DNA from: Ophiothrix spiculata
Taxonomy: Eukaryota > Echinodermata > Ophiuroidea > Amphilepidida > Ophiotrichidae
NCBI GenBank assembly: GCA_000969725.1
Contig: JXSR01S002574.1
DNA length: 24,917 nt
Strand: one strand, 5' to 3'
Part shown: positions 10,224-19,885 of the stretch, piece after piece
Layout of the letters: each line of letters starts with the position of its first letter
Position numbering within the stretch: position 1 is the stretch's first letter
Made by a program: the position numbers and the translations under genes
Notes under the pieces: model-generated
Databases searched by the model: none
What the model was told of the DNA's origin: nothing
What the model saw: only the letters and a program-made list of their open reading frames with translations

Positions 10224-10615
10224 AGATGCATTACGGGACATACGAAAGTGGTCCATTTAGTTTGCCTATTGCATAGTCAATCATTTCTTGATGTATTCCT
10301 GGTCCGACCTGTATTTGACATGGTGTAATGAAATACAGTGTCCTTGTGACTGATCGTCCTACCTGCTATTCAATTCTGTAGGACATACCTGTACATGTTA
10401 ATTATTAATCACAATTTATTCGGTGTAATTTCAATTAAGGTGGACTTCAGGTTTAAGGGGACTTTCACACTGTTTTACAAAGGGCCATTGTGCGTAAATT
10501 TAATTACCTCTTCACCAAGCTATTCTTTCTCTCACAGTTTAACACTTTCTAGTCCCTATGGTACATGTTGGTATTGTATGGGATATGACATGGCAATGTC
10601 ATCAATTCACCAACA

Positions 10616-10666
10616 CATACTGCTCAAAAAGGCATACTGCTCAAAAAGGCATACTGCTCAAAAAGG
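10616..10666. repeat. 17 bp x 3 exact tandem repeat
   Basis: The unit CATACTGCTCAAAAAGG is repeated three times without a mismatch. It lies in intronic sequence. Open frames crossing it are not supported as genes. Confidence 0.95.
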
Positions 10667-11591
10667 CAATTTTGGGTGAATTGCCTCTGGTCTGGGGCAA
10701 TGGAACTGGTTGGGGAAAGAAAAGTTCTTGTGCTTTTTAGAATCATATTTTCATTCAAACTATTGCATATGGGAAGTTGAGAAGAACTTCTGCTAGTAGA
10801 GTCATGACACCAAGGCTTTCCCTACAAATGGTGAGACCATGCAAAAAATTGAAAATCAAAATTTCAAGAGTTGCTCACAAAAAATAAAACTTCACTTCAT
10901 CATAGACTTATAACCATGGAACGTGAAAGTTTGGGAAATAAAAGAGGGACATATTCTGACATGTCCAATCGGAACAAAATGCTGCAGTAGTCCGATATAC
11001 CAACGTTTTGCTTATCTGCCCAACAAATTAAAAAATTTGCATGTTACATTTTTCTTTGTCAACCAATAATGTAAAGAACTTGTGCAGACTAATGGTCGGT
11101 TATATATATATCAATCCTTATCAAACGAAAAAATATTACACCTGATATGCACATGATGAATTTTACATACTGCAGTTTTTACACTGTCAAATTGATTGAC
11201 AAAAAAAAATTTGAAAATGTTGTCGAAAAATTTGCTTTGCCATTCTACGGGATATTGTTTTTCAGTCAGTGAATTCTGAACAAGCAGCAGCAAACATGTT
11301 CTATGGAATATGTTTCTCTTAATAAAAGAAGCATTTTTCAATTTGTGGGGCAGGGCAGTAATGTGCAGATTTGGTGGGAAAGGGTGGTAGTATGTACTAT
11401 GTAGTTTAGCAAAATATTCCTGACTTTGTTGTAATGTATGTGATGATATTCAGTGACTACACATTTTAGTAAAATGCAAAAAAAGTTGATACCAAAGCTG
11501 CCCGGGGCAAAGCTGATACCGACATAATTCCCCCATTAAATGGTTTGGTATACTTGTCAAAAATTGCAACTAAGAATGAAACAATTTCACT

Positions 11592-11857
11592 TAACTGACA
11601 AAAAAACTCCTGTTTTACAAGGGCAGACCTTTCAAGTAGGGTCAGTCCGTCAATTTTGTTTTGCCCAAAATATCCCAAAAATTCCCCCCCCCCAAAAAAA
11701 AGGGAGAAAAATTGAAAACAATATTAGCCAAAATTTAACAAGTTTGGCTAAAAATGGGTGATTTAACAAGATTTTGGCAAAACTAAGAAAAAAATCTTCC
11801 AAAACGCAAATTTAGGATCGGTCGGCCTGTAAAACCGGGGTTTTTTTATCGCCTTAG
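11592..11857. mobile_element. 266 bp TIR element, 'TGTTTTAC' family
   Basis: The left end reads CTGACAAAAAAACTCCTGTT, then TTACAAGGGCAGACC. The right end reverse-complements to AAGGCGATAAAAAAACCCCG, then GTTTTACAGGCCGACC. Ends and internal motif resemble the element at 5120-5398. A C10/A8 homopolymer junction lies inside (11684-11701). Confidence 0.6.
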
Positions 11858-12266
11858 ATATGTAATTTTAACTACATGTATTTCTCCGGGAGCGATGAGG
11901 AGCACAAACTCAAATCTGAATTTTTCATATGAAAAGCTAGCCAACTTGAAAAAGCATGATTATAGCTACTTCATGGTATTGCAAAAACTCCAAAGATGAG
12001 ATCTAACGCATACATTATTAGTCACTTGAAAATGTGATGCATAATTCACAAAAATAAATAATAAGCCACTCTTTCCCACCATGATAAAGAAGCTCACACC
12101 ACCATAATTAGCATATATAATGATGAAAACAATCACAGGGTTTTGAAAAATAATGACACTTGTTAGCTGGATGAAATTTAGTCACATCCTATTAATGAAT
12201 TGAGTGATTATGATTAGCCTTAGTCTAGCTGTCCAAGTGCTCACGTCATCTGGACAGGGACCTTAC

Positions 12267-12383
12267 CTGGGGTCTCTGTTGCCTACCCCATCATGCCCGT
12301 GACCCCAGTCTGAGTTGAACTTTGTACCTATAGTCGCTGACCCCCACTCGTGGGCAGGAGGGTGATGGGCAAACTTGTCATTA
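12267..12383 (-). CDS. CHD1: CHD1 window exon 9 (Gly/His/Trp tail, symmetric exon)
   Basis: This 117 bp exon is inferred from splice sites and phase: acceptor aatgcacag, donor gtaagg, entering with two bases owed (AG from exon 8) and leaving with AG. It reads S|NDKFAHHPPAHEWGSATIG then TKFNSDWGHGHDGVGNRDP. No other acceptor in the neighbourhood gives an open frame; one at ctatag puts a TGA in frame. It has no matching human residue block, but its composition (His, Gly, Asp, Trp) fits the tail. Both ends are phase 2, so it can be skipped without a frameshift. It is less certain than the conserved exons. Confidence 0.78.
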
Positions 12384-13550
12384 CTGTGCATTCGGGTTGT
12401 TGCAAAGGTTCCGGGTCATCAGGTTTCCGGTGGTAAAACAAAATCAAAATACTCCAAAGTAAGGAATCTTACTAAGATTTGAACTTGTTATACCCTAAAA
12501 CTATTTGAATCAGGGTTATGTTAAATATGGCAATAGAATTATGTTTACTTAATGCCTGACAATATTATCATGACTTTAAAATCTAGTTCATAATATATTG
12601 AACAATCCTCAAAATAGTGAAACGCATACGTTATAGATGACAAAAAATAAACTGCTTAGCTCAGGTTTAAAGTTGAAACTAATTTGAAAATGAAAATTCA
12701 AATCTTTATCCATAAACTTAAACTTAGACAAAAATTGGGATAACACATTTAAAATGCTGCCAAGAACATAATGTAACATAAACATAGAGATCCATATGCA
12801 CAAAGCATGTTCAAAATTAGACCTGTTCTAAATGGGGTTCACTTTTGTCAAAAAAGACATTTATTCACACTTTCCATTTAAAGTAGAGCTGGTTTCAGAG
12901 TATCTGTCATGGTGGTCGTACGTCAAGCGTGACATCAAAAATTTAAAGTGCACAAACTCAACCTTGTTGCACCAGGAAAATTTTGCGGCAAGCATGTCAA
13001 ACCCATACATCGATTACCATCATATTGAGTTGGAATAAATTCTTCTTTTCTTGCGACAGACCATTGCGGCAATTTGCAAATGTGTCGTGCTACATTACAA
13101 CAACTCAAAATTGCAAATGCTTGGTCGTCGGCCGCAACTACAAACTTGGTCGTCTGCGGCAACGACAGCTACTCTAAAACCACCTTAAACGTCACATGGT
13201 GGTGTTTATGCCATGCATTCAAAATCAGAGAACACTATCAATGCTTATGCTTTGTGCATATGAACCATAAGGTCTAAAATAAATTCAAACTACTTCCAAG
13301 GAGTGAACAAGAACTTAAAAAAAGCGACAGAACAAAATGTCATTATCCATTCTGCTTTAAACATGCATTCTACGGACAATGTTCTTTACTTTAATGCTCG
13401 AAATCCAAGTTCACAATAATTGGCAAGACTATTATTCTTCAGACTGCTTTTATACACACACATCTAAAATGACTTAGCAAGGACTTTTGGATATTCACAT
13501 AATATGCAGAAAATTTTAAAAATACCCATATCATGCTAAACATGACTGAC
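12384..13550 (-). other. CHD1: Intron between CHD1 window exons 8 and 9
   Basis: This 1,167 bp GT...AG intron contains the TIR element at 12881-13187. The rest is AT-rich, with no feature I can name. Confidence 0.75.
12881..13187. mobile_element. ~307 bp TIR element
   Basis: The left end AAGTAGAGCTGGTTTCAGAG continues TATCTGTC. The right end reverse-complements to AAGGTGGTTTTAGAGTAGCT, then GTC. GGTTTCAGAGTATCTGTC and GGTTTTAGAGTAGCTGTC differ at two positions. The interior has several TGCGGCAA motifs. Short open frames here on both strands are not genes. Confidence 0.65.
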
Positions 13551-13762
13551 CTGTCTCTGTCTCTCGGGTCCCTGGAATCGCGTCCTCTGTCTGCGTGGTT
13601 ATCGTTACTACTGTGTGATGGTCTCTTGATGCCAGGTCTGTCGTGGCCTGGTGTACTGTGATGTCCATCTCGTTGGAATTTATTGCCGCTCCCGGAATTG
13701 GCCCATTCACCTGGACGTTTTTTGGCCCCGTGTGGTTGTGTTGCAGTGATTGCTGGTTTCAC
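13551..13762 (-). CDS. CHD1: CHD1 window exon 8 (basic disordered tail)
   Basis: This 212 bp exon starts in phase 0 after aatttcag and ends with two bases (AG) before gtcagt. Its 70 codons begin VKPAITATQPHGAKKRPGEW, continue with ANSGSGNKFQRDGHHSTPGH and end in an Arg/Asp-rich repeat, RGRDSRDPRDRD. No fold is expected; composition (His, Arg, Asp, Ser, Gly, Pro) resembles the human CHD1 C-terminal tail. Clusters such as AKKRP and GIKRPSH may act as nuclear localization or nucleic-acid contact segments, which is inference. The frame joins exon 7 and exon 9 cleanly. Confidence 0.88.
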
Positions 13763-15086
13763 CTGAAATTTGGCACACGATGACATCAGTGTTCAAGTTG
13801 TAGCCATAATTGGCACAGAAGTTTGGAAAATTGGCACAACAGGGTTTAGAAGGTGTGTGAGAAATGCTTTGTCCTGCCTATTTATTTAGTTATTATCAAC
13901 TAGTGATTTTAGTGCAAGTACATGTTTTGATTTAATTGGCACAAATTCAAAAGCCTCAAGAGGGATCACCAAATGATAGGCCTATACAGTTGAAATTCAT
14001 TTAACTCTACTACTTGTACGAGGGCCAGCATATTTAGGTTGATGTTTGACTTTTATAAAATAATATAAAGAATAAATCAATCCACTTGTTCAATTAGAAA
14101 ACAAGCGCATAACCCAACAGGCATTTTGAGTAGAAAAGGGTTAATTTGTTGTCCTTTTTTATTTCCTGGGTATTTTTAAATAGCAATTGGATTGTCTCTT
14201 GTTATCCATCCTCATATAATCAACTTACATCTCCCATTTCTTCGTCTCTTTTCTTCTGTGCATGTCTGTAGAGTTTGTACAACTTCTTGGCATCAAACTC
14301 GGTAAACTTGGCTACGAATGTCCACAAGTACCTGAGCAACCATATCAAGAAATCAACGAGAATCAATTAAACTGCAGTCAACACTACACACAAGTTCCTA
14401 GATGAACAATTGTTTTCAGTAACTAAATTCTAGAACAATTAGTGATTCACTGGAGTCAATGATTGCAGCTTTAGCATACTAAAAAAAAGTTGGGAACATA
14501 TTTTAGGAATATTATAGTGGCTTACAGAACTATGCTGCATAGCTGTTTTAGTTTGGCAAAGAAACTATTGTGAAATTTTGACATTGACAGACTACTTTTG
14601 TGATGTAAGACCTGTTTGATAGTTCTTCTGTGTATTAGGATAGCTTACAAAAAGCTTTTGAGTTTTGGTTCTTTTATAGGGCAATTTAACAAAATAAACA
14701 TTGACTTACTCAGTGTCTTCTGTAGTCCAAGGAAGATAGTAGAGAGAAATCAGTACTCTTATTTACCAGGTTTAAGTCCCAAATGTAGTTTCCAAATACT
14801 GATTGTCATACACCTAATACAGTTTTCCACTCATTTCAAAATATGCTTGGGCAATTAGCCACGTTTGACAAAACATTTAAAAGGCCTGAAAAAGTGAAGG
14901 AAAGACCTGAAAATGGTGTAAAATGTCCAACAATAGGCTAAAAATGAATAAAACAGCGTAAATTTTGACAACAGACGGGCCTGAATTCAGGCCTTGGCCT
15001 GAAAACTGGCATCACTGTACTATTATCAGATATTTTTCTGTAAGAAAAAAAAAATAAATACTTGCAATTAAAAAAGTTCAACATAC
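13763..15086 (-). other. CHD1: Introns flanking CHD1 window exon 7
   Basis: The two introns are 13763-14228 (466 bp) and 14332-15086 (755 bp); exon 7 at 14229-14331 lies between them. The first has three AATTGGCAC motifs close together (near 13809, 13829 and 13937) plus a similar one overlapping the exon 8 acceptor. The second has several short GGCCTGAA-type repeats near 14881-15003. No element boundary could be set. Confidence 0.5.
14229..14331 (-). CDS. CHD1: CHD1 window exon 7 (CHCT domain, last part)
   Basis: This 103 bp exon has acceptor ttgctcag and donor gtaagt. Its first base completes the Gly codon begun in exon 6, then 34 codons follow in frame, ending in phase 0. It encodes [20 protein letters not shown] then [14 protein letters not shown]. 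This is the most conserved CHCT helix: human CHD1 has [27 protein letters not shown]. The exon is too short to be obvious as an open frame on its own. The following residues (EEMGD) mark the end of the folded part of the protein. Confidence 0.96.
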
Positions 15087-15265
15087 CCTTTCCACTCATG
15101 CATCTTTTCGCCATCTTTGAACTCCTGTATACACTCATTAATTCTATCGCCAATCTTGAGAAGACATTGTCTGGTGTGGTTCAGTTGCTCCTTCTCTGAC
15201 ACATCTTCAGGTGGGTTGTCGAGTAACTTCAGAGCTCTTTTGACAGGTCTCATGCGCTCTTTACA
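15087..15265 (-). CDS. CHD1: CHD1 window exon 6 (CHCT domain, first part)
   Basis: This 179 bp exon starts in phase 0 after gtag and ends with two bases (GG) before gtatgt. It encodes CKERMRPVKRALKLLDNPPE, DVSEKEQLNHTRQCLLKIGD and RINECIQEFKDGEKMHEWK. Human CHD1 has CKERMRPVKAALKQLD, EQLEHTRQCLIKIGDHI and a matching W-R/K at the end, so identity is high. The CHCT domain is a small helical bundle with reported DNA-binding ability and is diagnostic for CHD1/CHD2. The Met-Arg-Pro-Val start of one open frame lies inside the exon and is not a translation start. Confidence 0.97.
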
Positions 15266-16572
15266 CTACGGCAATGAAATAACATGGTTTACAGAATTAT
15301 TCACCTTTTTGGAGCAATTATTTATGGAATTGTAGTTGTCCCAATGATTTAGAACAAAGATGCTGGACTTTGTATATAGCAGCCTGTGTAATGGCCTAGT
15401 CGTCAGCCATGGAGCTTAAATTAGGGGCATCCAGGTACACTCAGTTCCCGTCAATATCAACCCCGGGCACTGAGATTCAGCTGTGCGTAGAGACAAATTT
15501 AAAACAAACTTATAGTCGCATGAAGAAAACCTTTCACTTTTACGCGTCTTGTGCGTCATGCTTAAAGTTCACATGCAACTTACTCGATACTCTCTGTTGC
15601 TGCGTGACTTGATGATCGATTGGATTGGATTGTTGTTCATGCATGGTGCGATTTGGTCCCGCCCAAAATGAAAAGAGTTTTTTATTTATTTTCAGACTAC
15701 TTTAATTAGAAATGTAATTCCATTTAGTATACTAGATTACCAAATTTGATGGCAAATTGTAAATAACTGTTTACTTGAATTCCAATACCCTGTTCCTTTG
15801 ACCCTCACTCAAACCACATGGTGCATTGATGACCAGATGGATTGAAGCAATATGGCTGTATATACCGTCTAATAGAACTTTCAGCCATTTACTAATTACA
15901 AAGTTATTCATATAGCATTCCAATTATTTATAGATGGTATATCAATAAATTAAGTGCAAGGGATTGAGTGATATGAATGATCCATCCAGCTCAGTATCCC
16001 TATAATACTGTTCAATGGTGTAACCCCGCCTCATCAAATATTTGGCCGTTTCTTTTTTAACACAGGCAATGCTTGTGCACATGCACACTCACTGAGCACT
16101 GGGCAATCATTGATGGTTGGTTTTGCTAAACAGAAACAGCAGTCACCCAAGGCCTAAAAAAAAATGTTTGATTGGCATAAACAGACCGACCCTATTTTTA
16201 CCGCCGACCCTAAATACTTTTTTTGAGCATGGTAAAAAACCTCCAAATCCCAATTTTTTGGGAATCAATTCATTGGGGCCCCCCGAGATATGGCTTGCAG
16301 AACATTCAAAAATGACAAATAAAACAAGTGCTACAGGAAAAAGTGAAGATGTTTTTGTATATGTGTCGTATATTTTTGTGTTCTTGTATGTGAAACATAG
16401 ACTTAAAAAATGAAAAAAATATTTATAAAAAAAAAATCCAACCTACCTACCCTAATTTTTTTGGTATGTTACGCCAATCAAACAATATTTTTTTTAGGCC
16501 CAATCTATAGCGGGGTTAATTGGCTGCCCTGGTGCAGCTGGCATTCTGAGAAACACCACATGCCATACTTAC
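15266..16572 (-). other. CHD1: Intron between CHD1 window exons 5 and 6
   Basis: This 1,307 bp intron contains the TIR element at 16149-16502. The sequence from 15266 to 16148 shows no recognised gene; a 67-codon plus-strand frame at 15409 has no domain signal. Confidence 0.7.
16149..16502. mobile_element. 354 bp TIR element with internal GACCGACCC
   Basis: The left end is AAGGCCTAAAAAAAAATGTT, then TGATTGGCATAA. The right end reverse-complements to GGGCCTAAAAAAAATATTGT, then TTGATTGGCGTAA. Just inside the left end is CAGACCGACCC, also seen in the element at 5120-5398. The 98-codon plus-strand frame inside is low complexity and not a gene. Confidence 0.75.
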
Positions 16573-16695
16573 AGCACTGAATGTTCCTTCGTCTAGTTCT
16601 CCCGAGGGATCAATCAAGATTGGAGTATGAGTTGTAAAATGCATCGGAGGAGGCACCACCTTCTTGCCACCTTTATTATCACCTTTGTCTTTACC
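16573..16695 (-). CDS. CHD1: CHD1 window exon 5 (linker entering CHCT domain)
   Basis: This 123 bp exon has 41 codons, phase 0-0, with acceptor aattccag and donor gtaagt. It begins with a Gly/Lys-rich run (GKDKGDNKGGKKVVPPP). It then gives MHFTTHTPILIDPSGELDEG and ends TFSA. Human CHD1 has VHITASGEPVPI...ELDQKTFSICKERMRPVK at the same place, so HFTTHTPI and ELDEGTFSA followed by exon 6 CKERMRPVK fit well. It forms the approach to the C-terminal helical (CHCT, formerly DUF4208) domain. Confidence 0.92.
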
Positions 16696-17303
16696 CTGGA
16701 ATTTAATCAAAAGGTTAATTTATATCAGTTGCCACAACCATCATCAATATTAATTTCTCATACTTTGACTAGTTTTTCTGCAGTTTTTTGCATCAAGCTA
16801 TCATACATCCTTTCAAATTTTATTTTCTGGTCTGTTAAAAACAGAAATCAATGTTCCCTTCCGAGCCACTATCACACTACTGTGGACGTTGTCATGATAA
16901 GAATTCTTTGGTGGTCTCCAGAAACTACCAAGAAATCTTAAGCTGGCAAGTTTGCATGTCAAGATGCAGTTAATTACAGCTAGTTAGTTTTATGGTTGTA
17001 TTTTAGTGATATTTGCCAGGCTTTTGACCAAATTTTGGACACTTTTTGAGGCACTTTTTCCCCAGAAACTCCAAAGTTTCTTTTACATTTTCAAACATCC
17101 GGAAATCCAGTAAAAAAATTCATATGGATAAGCCGTCCTGTTTCAGTGGCTCTACATATCCATATTTTGCCTTGTAAATTTTATTCTCCTGAAAAAAATG
17201 CTCAAATGACCCAAACCCAAGTTGAAAGGTCCGCCAACCCATGAAACAGGGTCTGAGTTTTTATTGCCATAGCCATATTTACAAATGGTTTACATTTACA
17301 TAC
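16696..17303 (-). other. CHD1: Intron between CHD1 window exons 4 and 5
   Basis: This is a 608 bp intron. An imperfect inverted repeat spans roughly 17125-17271 (GCCGTCCTGTTTCAGTGGC against GACCCTGTTTCATGGGTTGG on the opposite strand). It looks like a degraded relative of the TGTTTTAC-family elements. Confidence 0.55.
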
Positions 17304-17561
17304 CTTCTTGTCTTCCTCCTCATCATCATCTCCTTTTCCTTTGTCTTTTTTCTTCTTCTTATCTTTTTTGTCCTCTTCTTTCTCCTTCTTAGTTTTCTTT
17401 CCTTTTGTTTTGGAAGGTTTTTCATCATCAGCAGTGATGTCCTGGTTCTCTTTGCCTTCGTCCTTGGCAGAGTTCTTCTTTTTTCTTCCTTTTGGTTTTG
17501 TTTCAGTCTCATCTTCTTCCTTCTTAATCTTCTTTGGTCTCCCTCTTACTGGTGGTTGCTG
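17304..17561 (-). CDS. CHD1: CHD1 window exon 4 (Lys/Asp/Glu-rich linker with AT-hook-like motif)
   Basis: This 258 bp exon has 86 codons, phase 0-0. It opens QQPPVRGRPKKIKKEEDETE; the RGRPKK core resembles an AT-hook. It then runs through a very charged stretch (GRKKKNSAKDEGKENQ, later KKDKKKKKDKGKGDDDEEED) ending DKK. This corresponds in position to the basic/acidic linker between SLIDE and CHCT in human CHD1, which also contains KRRKARAKKNK. The stretch is expected to be disordered and may carry a nuclear localization signal. The acceptor is cccagCAGCAA, a NAGNAG tandem, so a one-Gln-shorter form is possible. Open frames on the opposite strand here (Ser/Phe-rich) are antisense shadows. Confidence 0.9.
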
Positions 17562-17863
17562 CTGGGAAATTGACAGAAAATGTAAGTTCTGGATATTTTT
17601 CAACTTCCAAAAAAAAAAAATTGCACCCATTGCAAAATTAATGATGTTTTAAATATAAATACTTTTTAATGAGCTGAAAAGTAGTTGAAATTGTTTTAAA
17701 AAGAGTATGTTGTGTTCATTTTATCAAAATTTTGGGGACAGACCTATCCTGGGGAAAAGTCATGATTCAAAACATGGACGATTGTTTTTTACAAGTATTT
17801 TTTAAATACAGCCAGCAAAAACCACAATATCTAACAACAATAATATCATCGAGCTGGCCATTC

Positions 17864-19389
17864 CTTAAGCAGTCTATCCCGGAACGTATAGCCGTAACAT
17901 TTGTTTGTTACGGCTCACCGTAACATAATACACTCTCTGCCGAATTCATATGTTAACACTTTTTAGTACCATATTGACGCGAAATGCGACGTTAGACGCA
18001 ATATTTGTTAAAAGATTGATACAATGCCTTCCAATCATGCACTCGATTATCACAAACCGAAATGGTCGGATTTGAAGGTTGTGCTAATCAAAAATGATCA
18101 ACAAAGTGGTCAGAATTCCATGTTAAATTAGACCACTTTTAGAGTGGATTTACCATGGAAAAAATCAATTTTAAGTATGTTTGTCATTATACATAGATGC
18201 TTCATAATGTGATTTACATATATATACGTAGTTAATTATCGGGTCGGTTTTTTTTCAGGGTGGGTCTGTTTTTTGAAAATTGGAAGTTCCCGAAGATAGG
18301 AGAAATTGGCGATTCGATTGTTACGGTCTAGCCGTAACATTCGTCAATGTTACGGTCCAGCCGTAACATTTGATAATGTAACATTTAGCTGAGATAATTA
18401 TAGTGCTTGATTAATCGAATGGGTTAGGTAATTATAATAACAATGCAGGGGTAGTGGAGGAACACGATGATGAATAGGGATTATTTTTGCTTCGGATCTC
18501 GTTAGCTATAATCAATGTTGTGAGATTATTGTCTTAAGCAAATTATAATTTTTCTATTTATCTTTTGAATATTTCGTTTTTGAGTAAAGAAGATTTTAAT
18601 TTGCTTTGATCATTTATATCTTCAATTTTGGATAAAATTTTATTTGGACTTGACACCTCACATTGTCCCTATGGTCATTTACTTTTGATTTTTAATTATT
18701 TGAAATTAAGCAATTATAAAGTTATGAAGATCCTCTTTGTTTTGAGCGATTTCCTAGCAAGAGGGGTTGATAACCCAAGTTGTTGTCTTCAGATGATAAA
18801 ACTTCTATTATAATACTTCTTTGCATCAGATATACCTTTGTTTGTGGTTTGGTTGATTCAGATAATAAGATGTATTGTTTCTCATCATATAATGAGTGCA
18901 TTGTTCTTTGTCTCTAAAAAAGTGAAATCTTAATCAGGACAGTGACTTCTATTTTAAATTAGGACAATGACTTATTATGATTCTTAAATTTGATTGATGA
19001 TTTATATTAATTGATGTTACTTGCTTTGCTGTATTTAGTTTGTAAAATTAGTTGTATTTTTGATCTTGGTTGAGGAACACCTAGATATTATCCTTACACT
19101 CCGCTTTACTTGATGGCGACATATCTTGTAAATAAATTGTTTTATAGATGTACATTATAAAGGCACAGTGTGATCTGTAGTTTTCTTTATAAACATCGTC
19201 AATAGGTTTATCACGACTATTTATGATAACCTGAAAAATGTTAATCATCTCAGACATTTGTTTGATGCGCATTACCTGACCTTACGTGACCTTAAGCATG
19301 GGACGTCGCCAGCGACAGGGTATGTAAATGTTACGGTAGGCCGTAACAAACAAATGTTACGGCTGTACGTTCCGGGAAAGACTGTTAAG
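17864..19389. mobile_element. ~1.5 kb non-autonomous DNA transposon with TTAA ends
   Basis: The left end reads CTTAAGCAGTCTATCCCGGA, then ACGTATAGCCGTAACATTTG and TTTGTTACGGC. The right end reverse-complements to CTTAACAGTCTTTCCCGGAA, then CGTACAGCCGTAACATTTGT and TTGTTACGGC. The TIRs are about 70 bp with few differences. TTAA occurs at both ends (17865-17868 and 19385-19388), as expected of piggyBac-type target duplications, though the ends do not start with CCC at the TTAA. The same GTTACGG/CCGTAAC motif is repeated in the middle (18320-18370). No transposase-length frame is present. Confidence 0.85.
18320..18370. repeat. Internal copy of the TIR palindrome motif
   Basis: GTTACGGTCTAGCCGTAAC is followed by CATTCGTCAAT and then GTTACGGTCCAGCCGTAAC: two near-identical palindromes in tandem, matching the GTTACGG/CCGTAAC motif in both ends of the surrounding element. 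Confidence 0.9.
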
Positions 19390-19776
19390 TGGACAACAGT
19401 GAGAATAAAGCTTAACTTTGATATAAAAAGGTCCTGTTGATCTACGATGCTGCCGACATAGGAAGGCAATAGACTGATATATTATTGAAGTCATTAAATT
19501 TCCTACAAATCATGAACATCTGAACACAATATATGCAATTGCGGACTCTATCTACCAACCAAGATACGCGTTGTGCATTTTTCATGTTGCTGCATAGTCC
19601 TACACGTTTTTATTGCAAATTTGTTTTGTAGGAAATCTAATAATTTCAATAATTGGTTTTCCAACTCCAGTGCAGAAATTCTGTAAGATTTTTACTACCA
19701 AAATAGGAGTTGATCTTATTGGATTTGCCTAGAACTACAATAAGGGTACATCAATTTCAATGGGAAAATTAATGAA

Positions 19777-19868
19777 AACATCAGTGATTTCTCTCATCAA
19801 AACAATTCAGTATTACGTCCCATGAGAAATACAATCACATCATTTGTTTTCAATCAGAATTGCACAAT
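19777..19868 (+). repeat. Dispersed repeat, copy 1
   Basis: This copy shares GATTTCTCTCATCAA, CAGTATTACGTCCCATGAGA and AATACAATCACATCATTTGT with 24457-24551 in the same orientation. A more diverged copy lies at about 21365-21415. No coding frame is conserved across the copies. Confidence 0.85.
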
Positions 19869-19885
19869 ATGAAACCCAACAGCCA

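Larger units (their letters stand above)
7642..12266 (-). other. CHD1: Intron between CHD1 window exons 9 and 10
   Basis: This is the longest intron in the window, 4,625 bp. It holds the TIR element at 7775-8093, the foldback at 10097-10223, the 17 bp tandem repeat at 10616-10666 and the TIR element at 11592-11857. Between 8094 and 10096 I see only AT-rich sequence without recognisable features. No extra exon was found. Confidence 0.7.

Noticed and set aside
10616..10666. Possible CRISPR-like array
   Set aside because: The three 17 bp units are directly adjacent with no spacers, in an animal intron.
12267..12335. Shorter version of CHD1 exon 9 starting after CTATAG
   Set aside because: In the required phase it meets TGA within about a dozen codons. 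The acceptor at 12384-12385 gives an open frame to the donor.
17241..17652. Plus-strand open frames of 110-114 codons rich in Phe/Ser/Leu
   Set aside because: They are antisense to the Lys/Glu/Asp-rich CHD1 exon 4; low complexity from AAG/GAA codons read backwards.
18628..18813. 61-codon plus-strand frame inside the 1.5 kb element as a transposase remnant
   Set aside because: It is too short and shows no catalytic DDD/E context or similarity I recognise.
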